Both the position numbers and the translations under genes were made by a program. From positions 248,001 to 312,000 of the forward strand of contig NZ_JAXAFK010000002.1 in the NCBI RefSeq assembly GCF_033898505.1: 64,000 nucleotides of DNA. Direction: 5' to 3'. Below the pieces are notes generated by a model. That model was not told the origin of the DNA. It saw only the letters and a list, made by a program, of their open reading frames with translations, and did not search any database. Every line of letters begins with the position of its first letter. The first letter of the stretch is position 1. Source of the DNA: Pectobacterium carotovorum (GTDB lineage: Bacteria > Pseudomonadota > Gammaproteobacteria > Enterobacterales > Enterobacteriaceae). Positions 44,757-55,516 of this stretch are shown piece after piece.

Positions 44757-44962
44757 ATGAGCAAGACTGGCATCCCGCCGATATTATTGCGGCTCTGAAA
44801 AAGCGGGGAACATCACTGTCGGCGGTTTCACGTAACGCCGGGCTGGCTTCTTCCACGTTGGCAAATGCGCTGAAAAGGCACTGGCCTAAAGGCGAACGGC
44901 TGATTGCGGAAGCGTTGGGTTCATCACCTGAACACGTCTGGCCGTCACGTTATCGTGAATAA
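44753..44962 (+). CDS. Ner/Nlp-type helix-turn-helix regulator
   Basis: 69 residues, entirely a winged helix-turn-helix of the Mu Ner / SfsB (Nlp) type: WHPADIIAALKKRGTSLSAV, NAGLASSTLANALKRHWPKG, and a C-terminal PEHVWPSRY typical of the family. Probably a phage-derived transcriptional regulator. The start overlaps the preceding stop by ATGA, so the two genes are coupled. It is the last gene before the tRNA-Phe repeat array. Confidence 0.85.
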   Translation: MNEQDWHPADIIAALKKRGTSLSAVSRNAGLASSTLANALKRHWPKGERLIAEALGSSPEHVWPSRYRE

Positions 44963-44999
44963 CCGAATACCGTTCACTGGGGAATTTGATTCCCCAAAA

Positions 45000-45031
45000 G
45001 CAAAAACCCGCCTTTTGGGCGGGTTCTCTGA
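45000..45031 (-). terminator. duplicated tRNA-Phe-type terminator copy
   Basis: AAAGCAAAAACCCGCC-TTTT-GGGCGGGTT, near identical to the terminator at 45323-45352. It lies directly left of the first tRNA-end repeat and can act on the minus strand and, by its hairpin, at the end of the Ner-type gene. Confidence 0.65.
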
Positions 45032-45034
45032 ATT

Positions 45035-45150
45035 AGTGGTGCCCGGACTCGGACAAACGCCGGAGGCGTTGAACAGCGCGCTTGTCGCGCTGGCCCTGAA
45101 AGGGTGAGTCGCTTACGGCGAATAATCGAACGGTGTTCGATGGAGAGTCC
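45035..45150. repeat. tandem repeat unit 1 beginning with the tRNA-Phe 3' end
   Basis: 116 bp beginning AGTGGTGCCCGGACTCGGA, the same 19 bp that form the 3' end of tRNA-Phe (with CCA) at 45361-45379. The remaining 97 bp are shared only with unit 2. A few mismatches separate the two units. Confidence 0.85.
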
Positions 45151-45163
45151 ATACGCCAGAAAC

Positions 45164-45193
45164 GAAAAACCCCCGCCAAAGGCGAGGGTTAAG
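45164..45193 (-). terminator. second terminator in the repeat array
   Basis: AAAAACCCCCGCC-AAA-GGCGAGGGTT: a minus-strand hairpin with U-tract between the two repeat units, similar in form but not in sequence to the flanking terminators. Confidence 0.6.
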
Positions 45194-45197
45194 AATA

Positions 45198-45313
45198 AGT
45201 GGTGCCCGGACTCGGACAAACGCCGGAGGCGTTGAACAGCGTGCTTGTCGCGCTGGCCCTGAAAGGGTGAGCCGCTTGCGGCGAATAATCGAACGACGTT
45301 CGATGGAGAGTCC
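45198..45313. repeat. tandem repeat unit 2 beginning with the tRNA-Phe 3' end
   Basis: 116 bp, about 95 percent identical by eye to 45035-45150, again starting with the tRNA-Phe 3'-terminal 19 bp. Spacing between the three tRNA-end copies is 163 bp each. Confidence 0.85.
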
Positions 45314-45322
45314 GAATCTCCC

Positions 45323-45352
45323 AAAAGCAAAAACCCGCCTTTTGGGCGGGTT
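45323..45352 (-). terminator. tRNA-Phe terminator
   Basis: On the minus strand AACCCGCC-CAAAA-GGCGGGTT then TTTGCTTTT, 10 bp after the tRNA 3' end. Canonical rho-independent terminator. Confidence 0.8.
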
Positions 45353-45362
45353 CTCTGAATAG

Positions 45363-45438
45363 TGGTGCCCGGACTCGGAATCGAACCAAGGACACGAGGA
45401 TTTTCAATCCTCTGCTCTACCGACTGAGCTATCCGGGC
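45363..45438 (-). tRNA. pheU: tRNA-Phe (GAA), pheU-like
   Basis: Reverse complement starts GCCCGGATAGCTCAGTCGGT. The anticodon loop is TTGAAAA (anticodon GAA), followed by the T arm GGTTCGATTCC, acceptor end GTCCGGGC and encoded ACCA. It is nearly identical to E. coli tRNA-Phe. Its place beside yjdC and dsbD is that of E. coli pheU, a known island integration site, and the DNA past its 3' end here carries repeat copies of that end plus accessory genes. Confidence 0.97.
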
Positions 45439-45564
45439 AACGGGGCGCATTAAACCGTATTGGCCGCACGGCGTCAACGGGTTTATCAACGAAAGCGCGC
45501 AAAACCCTGCTGACTGCCGACTTTTCAGCCAAAATGCGGGCTTTACCGCATTTTGTGCCTGAAA

Positions 45565-46140
45565 TCAGGTGAGTGCGCCGTTTTTGCGGCACAGCGCAAA
45601 GCGTAACACATCTTCTGCCAGCCGCTGGGCAGTGGCGATGCTGGCGGCCTGATGCTTGACCAGCAGGTTGCTCAGGCAGCCTTCCAGAATCAATTCCATC
45701 TGCTGCGCGACCATTTCGGGATCGTCGGTTTCCAGCTCTTCCAGCAAGTCGCGGGTGTACTGATAAGACGCCAGCTTCTGCTGTTCCGCAATCTGGTGGA
45801 TAGGGTGATTGATATCAGGGAAGAAGCTGCACGCCGCAATAAACAAGCAGCCCGGATAACGCTGTTTGTTCACCGACTCATGCAGCACCTGATAGCGTGC
45901 CAGCAGCTTCTGCTCGATGCTTTTCTCGTCGTCCAAGAGAAGCTGACGCCGCCAGGTATCAACCTGTTGGCTATGGTGGCGCAGGCCGTCGTACAGCAGC
46001 GCCTCCCGATCCGGCCAGAATGGCGTCAGTTCCTCTACCGGAATCCCCAGTTTTTCCGCCAGCATATCCAGCGTCGTCATGGCAAATCCGTGCTGCTCCA
46101 GCAGAGTAAGCGCATGTTCAAGAACGTCTTCCCGTTGCAT
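45565..46140 (-). CDS. yjdC: TetR-family regulator YjdC
   Basis: 191 residues from the ATG at 46140 ([18 protein letters not shown]), collinear with E. coli YjdC as I recall it. N-terminal TetR-type helix-turn-helix ([20 protein letters not shown] near 22-41) and ligand domain with [20 protein letters not shown]. The frame is open to 46179 without support. In E. coli it lies next to dsbD, as here. A palindromic repeat element (46168-46294) separates it from dsbD. Confidence 0.93.
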   Translation of the reverse strand: MQREDVLEHALTLLEQHGFAMTTLDMLAEKLGIPVEELTPFWPDREALLYDGLRHHSQQVDTWRRQLLLDDEKSIEQKLLARYQVLHESVNKQRYPGCLFIAACSFFPDINHPIHQIAEQQKLASYQYTRDLLEELETDDPEMVAQQMELILEGCLSNLLVKHQAASIATAQRLAEDVLRFALCRKNGALT

Positions 46141-46167
46141 TAGGTCTCCTCCAGAAGCACATATAGG

Positions 46168-46294
46168 TATACCCGTCATACTTCAAGTTGCATGTGCGTT
46201 GGCTTCGCTCAGTCACCCGAATCACTTACCGATGTAAGCTCATCGGGATGCCTTCTATTGCCGCCTGCCTGAAACTCGAATTATTTAGGGTATA
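46168..46294. repeat. enterobacterial palindromic repeat element, copy 2
   Basis: Begins TATACCCGTCATACTTCAAG and ends CTCGAATTATTTAGGGTATA. Opposite orientation to the copy at 12239-12381, sharing both ends but not the core. The core here (TCACCCGAATCACTTACCG and so on) is the form I associate with Yersinia/Serratia/Pectobacterium genomes. It lies between dsbD and yjdC, 10 bp after the dsbD stop, and can fold into a long hairpin. Confidence 0.82.
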
Positions 46295-46303
46295 TATCGT
46301 CGT

Positions 46304-48034
46304 TTATGGGCTGAACTTCTGCAAATGTGCCTGAAATTGTTCAGCGTTCATAAAACCGGTGACGCGCGAGCCGGGGATTTCTTTCCCCTGAGCGTCAAAA
46401 AAGACGATGGTCGGCAGCCCTAAAACCTGTAGCTTTTTCAGCAGCGCGTTTTGTTCTTCGCGGTTAGCGGTGACGTCCGCCTGTAGCAGCGTGATGCGCG
46501 ACAGATGGTTTTGCACCGCCGGGTCGCTGAACGTGTATTTCTCGAACTCTTTGCAGGCTACGCACCAGTCAGCGTAAAGATCGAGCATAACAGGCTGAGC
46601 GCTCTTTGCCAGCGCGCTGTTGAGATCGGCAATATTGGCGACAGGGGCGAAGTTCAATGCTGAGGTATGAGCTTGCGCCACGCCAGCCGGAGGAAATACC
46701 CAGTCCTGCAGCGGTTTGGCGCTGATCACCACACCTGCCAGCAGCAGCAGCTGTACGCCTCGCATCCAGCCTTTGCTGCTGCGCAGCGTCAGCATAAGCG
46801 CCCAGCCGAAGAAGGCGATACCCAGTGCGCTCCACAGCCGCATTCCCCACGTTTCGCCCAGAATGCGTTCCAGCAGGAAGACGGGCAGTGCCAGAATAAT
46901 GAAGCCAAATGCTTCCTTAACATACTGCATCCACGGGCCGCTGCGGGGCAGTAGTTTGTTGCCGAACAGTGTGACCAGAATGAGCGGTAAGCCCATCCCG
47001 AGCGCGTAGAGATAAAGCGTGCCGCCGCCTGCCAGCATGTTGCCGCTCTGGGCAATGTAAAGCAGGATAGCGCTGAGCGGGGCGGTGGTGCAGGGGGAAC
47101 AAATTAGCCCCGCCAGCGCGCCCATGCAGAATACGCCGGTGACGGAGCCGCCTTGCTGACGGTTGCTCCACTCTGTCAGTCGGGTTTGCACCGATGACGG
47201 GAGCTGGAGCGTATACAGGCCAAACATGGACAGCGCCAGAACGGCAAACATCACCGACAGGCTAATCAGAATGTACGGATGTTGGAGCGCCGCCTGAAAG
47301 CGTAATCCGGCGGCGGCAACAACCAGCCCGAGCAGCGTGTAGGTCAGCGCCATGCCCTGAACGTAGGTCATCGATAGCAGCAGCGTGCGGCGCGGCGTCA
47401 GCTGTTCTTTTCTGCCCAGCACCAGGCTGGCAATTAGCGGGTACATCGGCAGGACGCAAGGGGTAAATGCAACGCCGATACCAATCAACAGCGCCCACCA
47501 CGGCGAGAACGGCATCGGCGTGGCCTGGGGCGGTGCCGTCTGGGCTGATGTGGTATTCGAGGTATCCGTGCCTGCGTTAGCCAGCACTTGGCTGAGAGGA
47601 ACGACGCGCGTTTCCGGCGGATAGCAGAAACCGGCATCGGCGCAGCCCTGATAGGTGACTTTAACCGTCGCGCCGTTGTCGGCCTGTTGAATCGGAACCG
47701 TTAGCGCCAGCCGATCCCGCAGGATAAATACCTGACCGAAGAACTCGTCGTTATGGCTTTCGCCCTGCGGCAGCTCCACATTGCCAAGCGTGGCACCGTT
47801 TCCTTCGATCTTGATTTGTGCGCGGTACAGGTAGTAATCGGGATGGATATCCCAGCGCAGGTTGAGCTGGTTATCCTGCTGCTGAAACTCAAAGGCGAAA
47901 GCGCCATCGACCGGCAGAAAGCGTGATGTCGTGCTGTTGCCAAACAGTTTCTGACCGAAAGAAGAAGCGGCCACACTGGAGGTGCCGAAAGCCGTCCATA
48001 ACAGGAAAATCAGCGTAAAGATGCGTTGAGCCAT
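46304..48034 (-). CDS. dsbD: thiol:disulfide interchange protein DsbD
   Basis: Inner-membrane protein passing electrons from cytoplasmic thioredoxin to periplasmic DsbC/DsbG. 576 residues. Signal peptide, periplasmic alpha domain with the Cys pair in [12 protein letters not shown], eight-helix beta domain with the redox cysteines in [18 protein letters not shown] and [12 protein letters not shown], and C-terminal thioredoxin-like gamma domain with [13 protein letters not shown] near 477. Length is close to E. coli DsbD (565). Start overlaps the 3' end of cutA by 25 bp. Confidence 0.96.
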   Translation of the reverse strand: MAQRIFTLIFLLWTAFGTSSVAASSFGQKLFGNSTTSRFLPVDGAFAFEFQQQDNQLNLRWDIHPDYYLYRAQIKIEGNGATLGNVELPQGESHNDEFFGQVFILRDRLALTVPIQQADNGATVKVTYQGCADAGFCYPPETRVVPLSQVLANAGTDTSNTTSAQTAPPQATPMPFSPWWALLIGIGVAFTPCVLPMYPLIASLVLGRKEQLTPRRTLLLSMTYVQGMALTYTLLGLVVAAAGLRFQAALQHPYILISLSVMFAVLALSMFGLYTLQLPSSVQTRLTEWSNRQQGGSVTGVFCMGALAGLICSPCTTAPLSAILLYIAQSGNMLAGGGTLYLYALGMGLPLILVTLFGNKLLPRSGPWMQYVKEAFGFIILALPVFLLERILGETWGMRLWSALGIAFFGWALMLTLRSSKGWMRGVQLLLLAGVVISAKPLQDWVFPPAGVAQAHTSALNFAPVANIADLNSALAKSAQPVMLDLYADWCVACKEFEKYTFSDPAVQNHLSRITLLQADVTANREEQNALLKKLQVLGLPTIVFFDAQGKEIPGSRVTGFMNAEQFQAHLQKFSP

Positions 48035-48342
48035 GTCAGATAATCGCTATCGCCCCCGGATACCGGCAGGACTAACAGCTCCGGCGTATCGTAAGGGTGT
48101 TGTTGTTTCAGGTGAGTCAGCAGCGCTTGCTGATGTGAGATATCGCTTTTTATCAGCATTTGTACTTCTGATTGCTGTTCGAGCTTGCCTTCCCAGTAGT
48201 AGAGCGAACGTGCGCCGGGCAGCAGGGTGACGCAGGCGGCAAGCCGCGCTTCCAGCAGCGAGTCGGCAAGCCGTTGCGCGCAGGCGTCGTCAGGTGCGGT
48301 ACACAATATGACGACAGCATCGCAAAGCGGGCGGTCAGACAT
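48010..48342 (-). CDS. cutA: divalent-cation tolerance protein CutA
   Basis: Small trimeric copper-binding protein, 110 residues from the ATG at 48342 ([20 protein letters not shown]). Family motifs: [29 protein letters not shown] and [13 protein letters not shown]. The frame opens at 48390, but the later start aligns with the family. Its 3' end overlaps dsbD, giving a cutA-dsbD operon as in E. coli. Confidence 0.93.
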   Translation of the reverse strand: MSDRPLCDAVVILCTAPDDACAQRLADSLLEARLAACVTLLPGARSLYYWEGKLEQQSEVQMLIKSDISHQQALLTHLKQQHPYDTPELLVLPVSGGDSDYLTWLNASLR

Positions 48343-48491
48343 CACATCCTCCGTGTCAGATGAACAAATTCCAGACAACCAGAGCCACACTATACCTTGC
48401 TTTATTGTTTGAAGGGAATGAACTGCGCGGGGGGAATGAGGCGGATCGACGAGTTAAGCCGATCCGCAGGGGACTGCCTAAAAGGCAATCG

Positions 48492-49793
48492 TTAGATCAG
48501 GATGCTGCCGAGGATGAAGCCAAATATCACCGACAGCGTAATCGCCAGCACGCCGGGAATCAGGAAGGAGTGGTTAAACACAAACTTGCCGATGCGCGTT
48601 GAGCCGGTGTCGTCCATCTCTACGGCGGCCAACAGAGTCGGGTAGGTCGGCAGAACGAACAGGGCGGAAACGGCCGCGAAAGACGCCACTGCCGTGACCG
48701 GAGACACGCCCAGCAGCAGTGCCGCAGGCATCAGTGCTTTCGCCGTTGCCGCCTGAGAGTAAAGCAGCGTGGCGGCGAAGAACAGCACAACGGCCAGCAT
48801 CCACGGGTAGCTTTGCAGCAGCGCGCCTGCGGTATCCTGAATATCGGAAATGTGCGCTTTAACAAAGGTATCGCCCAGCCAGGCCACGCCCATCACGCAG
48901 ATACAGGCGCTCATGCCGGACTTAAACGTGCTGGCAGAGAGGATGCGCGCGGTGTCGATTTTGCAGGTGATGCAAATCAGCGTGGCGATGGTCAGCATAA
49001 AGACCACAATCGCTTCGTTACGCGGCAGAACCGGATTCTGAATCAGCCCAACCGTACCGCTGATCGCCGTGGCATACAGTACGACAGCGACGATGCCGAT
49101 CAGAAATAGCATCACGGAAAGTTTGGCGCCCGGTTTGATCTCATGCTGGCTATTACCGCGCAGCGTGGTTTCGCCTTTTCTCAGACGTTCCTGATAAATC
49201 GGATCGTCTTTCAGCTCTTTGCCTAAGAAGTTGGTCACAATTGCCGTCAGCAGGATTGCCGCCAGCGTGGTAGGAATGCAGATGCCTAACAGCAGCAGAT
49301 AGCTGACGCCGTGCGGCTCAAGAATACCCGCGACAAACACCACCGCTGCCGAGATTGGCGACGCGGTAATGGCGATTTGCGAGGCGACAACGGCGATAGA
49401 GAGCGGACGAGAAGGGCGAATACCCTGCTCTTTGGCGACTTCGGCGATAACCGGCAGAGTGGAAAACGCGGTGTGTCCAGTCCCGGCCAGAATCGTCATG
49501 AAGTAGGTGACCAGCGGGGCGAGAAAGGTGACGTATTTCGGGTGTTTACGCAGCAGTTTCTCCGCCAGACTGACCAGATAATCCATTCCGCCCGCCACCT
49601 GCATCGCAGCGATGGCGGCGATAACGGCCATGATAATTTCAATGACATCAAAAGGGATGACGCCGGGCTTTATCTGAAACCCCAGCGTAAGAACAAGCAC
49701 TCCCAGGCCACCGGCGAAACCAATGCCGATGCCTCCCAGTCGTGCCCCCAAATAGATGGCGAGCAGAACGATAAACAACTCAAGACCAAGCAT
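48492..49793 (-). CDS. dcuA: anaerobic C4-dicarboxylate transporter DcuA
   Basis: Inner-membrane aspartate/fumarate/succinate antiporter. 433 residues, exactly the E. coli length, starting MLGLELFIVLLAIYLGARLG, with about ten hydrophobic helices and the family stretch GTGHTAFSTLPVIAEVAKEQ. It lies 122 bp downstream of aspA on the same strand, with an attenuator-like hairpin between (49865-49894). AspA makes the fumarate that DcuA exchanges, so the two form one aspartate-fumarate module. Confidence 0.96.
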   Translation of the reverse strand: MLGLELFIVLLAIYLGARLGGIGIGFAGGLGVLVLTLGFQIKPGVIPFDVIEIIMAVIAAIAAMQVAGGMDYLVSLAEKLLRKHPKYVTFLAPLVTYFMTILAGTGHTAFSTLPVIAEVAKEQGIRPSRPLSIAVVASQIAITASPISAAVVFVAGILEPHGVSYLLLLGICIPTTLAAILLTAIVTNFLGKELKDDPIYQERLRKGETTLRGNSQHEIKPGAKLSVMLFLIGIVAVVLYATAISGTVGLIQNPVLPRNEAIVVFMLTIATLICITCKIDTARILSASTFKSGMSACICVMGVAWLGDTFVKAHISDIQDTAGALLQSYPWMLAVVLFFAATLLYSQAATAKALMPAALLLGVSPVTAVASFAAVSALFVLPTYPTLLAAVEMDDTGSTRIGKFVFNHSFLIPGVLAITLSVIFGFILGSILI

Positions 49794-49854
49794 GACTATG
49801 CTCCTTAATTACATAATAAAAAATTCATAACTTATTCTTATGGCCGTAGACGGC

Positions 49855-49895
49855 AAAAAATAAAGGCACGCTGTTCTTCGTGAACGGACGTGCCT
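49855..49895 (-). terminator. aspA-dcuA intercistronic terminator
   Basis: On the minus strand GGCACG pairs with CGTGCC (49865-49894), followed by TTTATTTTTTG. It lies between the aspA stop and the dcuA start and may lower read-through into dcuA. Confidence 0.7.
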
Positions 49896-49915
49896 GTTGG
49901 AATTAGATGTCGGTG

Positions 49916-51355
49916 TTAGGGAAGCTCGTTTTCATCGGTGTAGCGTTTGGCTTTGTACGCCGGATGCATCAGGTTCTGGATGGAGAAAATGTCATCCAGC
50001 TCGGCTTCGGTCAGCAGGCCGCGCTCCAGTACGACTTCACGCACGCTTTTTCCCGTTTCCGCGCAGATTCTGCCGACGATATCGCCGTTGTGGTGGCCGA
50101 TGAACGGGTTCAGGTACGTCACAATTCCGATGGAGTTGAAGACGTAGGCTTCGCAGACGCTCTTGTTGGCGGAGATGCCGTTGACGCATTTCTCCAGCAG
50201 GTTGTAGCAGGCGTTGGTCAGAATGTGGGTCGATTCAAACATCGCCTGACCGATAACTGGCTCCATCACGTTTAACTGTAATTGCCCGGCTTCTGACGCC
50301 ATCGTGACGCAGGTGTCGTTACCGATGACCTTGAAGCACACCTGATTGACGACTTCCGGCACGACCGGGTTAACCTTGGCGGGCATGATTGAGGAACCTG
50401 CCTGTAGCTCTGGCAGGTTGATTTCATTCAGACCAGCACGGGGGCCGGAAGAGAGCAAACGCAGGTCATTACAGATTTTCGACAGCTTCACGGCCAGCCG
50501 CTTCAGCGAGCTGTGCACCATGACATAGGCGCCACAGTCTGACGTGGCTTCGATCAAATCTTCCGCTGGCACACACGGCAGGCCGCTGACTTCTGCCAGA
50601 CGCTGCACTGCCAGTTGCTGATAGCCGTCCGGCGTGTTCAGACGCGTACCGATGGCGGTCGCGCCCAGATTGACTTCAAGCAGCAGTTCCGACGTGCGCA
50701 GCAGGTTTTTGATTTCTTCCTGCAACAGCACGTTAAACGCATGAAATTCCTGGCCGAGCGTCATCGGCACTGCGTCCTGCAACTGGGTACGACCCATCTT
50801 CAGCACGTCTTCAAATTCTTTGGCTTTACGCTCGAAGCCATCGCTCAACTTCGCTATCGCCTCGGTTAGCTTCAGGACGGACGCATAGACCGCGATACGA
50901 AATCCGGTGGGGTAGGCATCATTAGTAGACTGACATTTGTTCAGATGATCGTTGGGATTCAGGTACTGGTATTCGCCTTTCTGGTGGCCCATCAGTTCCA
51001 GACCAATATTGGCTAATACTTCGTTGGTATTCATATTGACCGACGTGCCAGCGCCCCCCTGATAGACATCTACCGGAAACTGATCCATGCATTTTCCGTT
51101 ATTCAGCACTTCGTCACAGGCGCGGATGATGATGTCGGCGATTTTTTTCGGGATAGTTTGCAGTTCTCTGTTCGCCAACGCCGCCGCTTTCTTCACCATG
51201 ACCATGCCGCGTACGAACTCGGGAATGTCACTGATTTTATTGTTGCTGATATAGAAATTTTCGACGGCGCGCAGCGTATGAACGCCATAATACGCGTCTG
51301 CGGGAACTTCTCGGGTGCCTAACAGGTCTTCTTCAATACGGATGTTTTCTGACAT
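49916..51355 (-). CDS. aspA: aspartate ammonia-lyase AspA
   Basis: Aspartate to fumarate plus ammonia. 479 residues (E. coli 478), [20 protein letters not shown] at the start. The fumarase/aspartase signature [11 protein letters not shown] with catalytic Ser is near 320; also [17 protein letters not shown] and [14 protein letters not shown] for substrate binding. A CRP-like site lies 270 bp upstream. Divergent from fxsA. Confidence 0.97.
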   Translation of the reverse strand: MSENIRIEEDLLGTREVPADAYYGVHTLRAVENFYISNNKISDIPEFVRGMVMVKKAAALANRELQTIPKKIADIIIRACDEVLNNGKCMDQFPVDVYQGGAGTSVNMNTNEVLANIGLELMGHQKGEYQYLNPNDHLNKCQSTNDAYPTGFRIAVYASVLKLTEAIAKLSDGFERKAKEFEDVLKMGRTQLQDAVPMTLGQEFHAFNVLLQEEIKNLLRTSELLLEVNLGATAIGTRLNTPDGYQQLAVQRLAEVSGLPCVPAEDLIEATSDCGAYVMVHSSLKRLAVKLSKICNDLRLLSSGPRAGLNEINLPELQAGSSIMPAKVNPVVPEVVNQVCFKVIGNDTCVTMASEAGQLQLNVMEPVIGQAMFESTHILTNACYNLLEKCVNGISANKSVCEAYVFNSIGIVTYLNPFIGHHNGDIVGRICAETGKSVREVVLERGLLTEAELDDIFSIQNLMHPAYKAKRYTDENELP

Positions 51356-51883
51356 GAGAGTGCCTATCCTGTTGTGCGGCTAGTGATGCAACTAGACGCT
51401 GTGGGCTGGTGTGTCGGGCGGCGTTATCGTGGGAAACTGTTATCTCAGAAAACGTGCTCTCTCAGGCAAACAGTGTGACCCTGGATAAACCGTCTTATCT
51501 CGGCAATAGTCTCGGGATGTTTGACCAACCAAGTATCCATTGCCGTGAGGATATGTCGTTATGAAAGCGAAAAACAGGTGTTTAGATCACTATACTGGCG
51601 TTCTCTACCACTACAGTAAATGAACTGTGACTGTAGTCACGAGTCACTATTTTAGAACAATATTCGTGGGGCGGCGGCATTGAAAATGTGCAAGGCCGTC
51701 CCCATTTAAGTCACTCATGATGTGCCAGATCGCAGAGCAGGGCGCGCATTTTACCTAATCCATTGGTAGTAAAGTCGATGGGCAGTAACGCGTACTGGGT
51801 TTTCAATCGCGATGGGCTTAACACGTTCTTATTCACACACGTTTTTATTAAAACAGTACGCGTAAAACACACAGGAGAACCGG
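51356..51883. promoter_or_regulatory. aspA/fxsA divergent promoter region with a CRP-like site
   Basis: 528 bp without a gene. A CRP-type core TGTGA-CTGTAG-TCACG lies at 51626-51641. In E. coli aspA is CRP-activated and expressed under anaerobiosis; I found no convincing FNR box by eye. A ribosome site (CAGGAG) precedes fxsA. Confidence 0.5.
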
Positions 51884-52357
51884 GTGCGCTGGTTACCGTT
51901 ATTACTTATTTTTCTTTTGGCTTACATCGAGATATCGCTGTTTATTCAGGTGGCTGAGGTGCTGGGCGTCGCTATGACCCTGCTGCTGGTGGTCTTCACG
52001 TCCTGCGTGGGGGTCTCACTGGTGCGAAATCAGGGGATGAAGACGCTGGTGCAGATGCAGCAGAAAATGGCAGCAGGTGAAAGCCCGGCGGCTGAAATGG
52101 TAAAAAGCGTGTCACTGGTGCTGGCAGGCTTTCTGCTCCTGATTCCGGGTTTCCTGACTGACTTTCTGGGGCTACTGCTTCTGTTGCCACCGGTGCAAAA
52201 AAGCCTGACGCTCAAACTGATGCCTCACCTACATATCTGGCGTTCCGGCTCCGGCGCGTCGTCGTCCTCTGGTGGTAACACCTTTGAGGGTGAATACCAG
52301 CGCAAGGATGGCGGGAGCGCAAATATTGAACATCGGGACGATCGTGACGACCGTTAA
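51884..52357 (+). CDS. fxsA: membrane protein FxsA
   Basis: 157 residues from a GTG at 51884 preceded by CAGGAG. N-terminal helices RWLPLLLIFLLAYIEISLFI and VAMTLLLVVFTSCVGVSL, conserved RNQGMKTLVQMQQKMAAGE, then LAGFLLLIPGFLTDFLGLLL and a hydrophilic, Asp/Arg-rich tail with NTFEGEYQRKD. Nearly collinear with E. coli FxsA, whose overproduction suppresses F exclusion of phage T7. Lies immediately upstream of groES, as in E. coli. Confidence 0.94.
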   Translation: MRWLPLLLIFLLAYIEISLFIQVAEVLGVAMTLLLVVFTSCVGVSLVRNQGMKTLVQMQQKMAAGESPAAEMVKSVSLVLAGFLLLIPGFLTDFLGLLLLLPPVQKSLTLKLMPHLHIWRSGSGASSSSGGNTFEGEYQRKDGGSANIEHRDDRDDR

Positions 52358-52380
52358 CGTCACGATGAACTGAAAAACAG

Positions 52381-52415
52381 ATAAGGATTATCATATTGAT
52401 AATCCTTATTTTTTA
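52381..52415 (+). terminator. fxsA terminator
   Basis: AAGGATTATC-ATATT-GATAATCCTT followed by ATTTTTTATC: strong rho-independent terminator 26 bp after the fxsA stop, insulating groES. Confidence 0.85.
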
Positions 52416-52467
52416 TCTGCTGTTTGCGACAAGTGGCCGCCTAACGCAAAAAAAATGAATTTTCTCC

Positions 52468-52495
52468 CTTGAAGGGCGGTGAAACGTCCCCACTT
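52468..52495 (+). promoter_or_regulatory. sigma-32 heat-shock promoter of groESL
   Basis: CTTGAA (52468-52473), 14-bp spacer, CCCCACTT (52488-52495). Close fit to the sigma-32 consensus CTTGAA-N13/14-CCCCATNT and placed as in E. coli groE. Confidence 0.8.
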
Positions 52496-52555
52496 AGAAC
52501 ACCACAAGGCCAATGATGAAAAGCATAAGCAAAACATCGTCGGCGTTTATCCTAA

Positions 52556-52882
<327 letters not shown>

Positions 52883-52915
52883 TTGCGCGTAATCATCTGA
52901 ACTGAACGAATTTAA

Positions 52916-54574
<1,659 letters not shown>

Positions 54575-54589
54575 TGTGACGCCATTGTC

Positions 54590-54615
54590 ACCGGAAGCCA
54601 TTTTCTGGTGACAGG
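54590..54615 (+). other. hairpin immediately after groEL
   Basis: GTCACCGGAAG-CCATTTT-CTGGTGAC-type stem 15 bp after the stop, with no U-tract. It may protect the 3' end of the transcript; the true terminator follows at 54653. Confidence 0.45.
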
Positions 54616-54652
54616 AGTCAGGTTACAGAAGTTCGTCTTTCTGTCCTTCCAA

Positions 54653-54691
54653 GAGCACTATCCGGTCACGATACCGGGTGGTGCTTTTTTT
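54653..54691 (+). terminator. groESL terminator
   Basis: AGCAC (54654-54658) pairs with GTGCT (54681-54685), with an inner CCGG/CCGG stem, followed by a run of seven T. The rest of the 54692-54972 gap shows no gene and forms the ubiC promoter region. Confidence 0.75.
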
Positions 54692-54972
54692 ATGCGCCTC
54701 ATTTCTGTTTAATCAATTCAATGAATTATTGAGGTAAGCGTTGTGCGTTTGCTGATTTCCCGCTGGATCGCCTGATGAGTGAGTAAAGCGGCATCGTTAT
54801 GGATGTTACGCATCCGCCGCATTGCTGAAATGTTGCCGTATCGTTGATGAATGCGTTTATAGCGTGTTATCGGGGAAGCATTCTGCGCTACAATAGGGGC
54901 GTTACTTTATTTACGAATGCGTTATTTGCGAATACTTTTATCTACGAAGTAACCCTGTTTGGAGTAGGGATA

Positions 54973-55482
54973 ATGTCTGACGATGCGTCTACGCTTCTGC
55001 GCTCTATTTCCTGGTTTACTGAGCCCCCTTCGGTATTACCTGAGCACATTGGTGACTGGCTGATGGAAACCGGCTCCATGACGCGGCGACTTGAAAAATA
55101 TTGTGCCCAATTGAAGACCACGCTGTGCAGTGAGAGGTTCATTACGCCACAGGCGCTGGGCGAAGAACGCGAACAGCTGCCGTATAGTGAGCGCTACTGG
55201 CTGCGTGAAGTGGTGCTGTATGGTGACGAACGTCCTTGGCTGTTTGGCCGCACCATTGTTCCACAACAGACGCTCGACGGAACGGATTCAGCCCTGACGA
55301 AAATCGGTAATCAGCCGTTGGGGCGTTATCTATTTGAGCAAAAATCGCTGACGCGTGACTATATCCATACCGGATGCTGTGAAGGCTTATGGGCGCGGCG
55401 TTCCCGCCTGTGTGTCTCCGGTTTTCCGTTACTGTTGACTGAGCTTTTCTTACCGGAATCACCGATTTATTTCAGCCGGTGA
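54973..55482 (+). CDS. ubiC: chorismate pyruvate-lyase UbiC
   Basis: Chorismate to 4-hydroxybenzoate, the first ubiquinone-specific step. 169 residues from the ATG at 54973 (MSDDASTLLRSISWF). Family residues: WLMETGSMTRRLE, RYWLREVVLYGDERPWLFGR, TKIGNQPLGRYLF and the C-terminal WARRSRLCVSGFPLLLTELF. The frame is open back to 54844, but those residues have no counterpart in the family. ubiA follows after 34 bp, the usual operon. Confidence 0.95.
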   Translation: MSDDASTLLRSISWFTEPPSVLPEHIGDWLMETGSMTRRLEKYCAQLKTTLCSERFITPQALGEEREQLPYSERYWLREVVLYGDERPWLFGRTIVPQQTLDGTDSALTKIGNQPLGRYLFEQKSLTRDYIHTGCCEGLWARRSRLCVSGFPLLLTELFLPESPIYFSR

Positions 55483-55516
55483 TGAAGGTTGGCAGGTAAT
55501 TTGAGGAGATAAATCC

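Noticed and set aside
44974..45489. 171-residue minus-strand frame over tRNA-Phe and the repeats.
   Set aside because: It arises from the repeat units and the tRNA itself and has no coding features.
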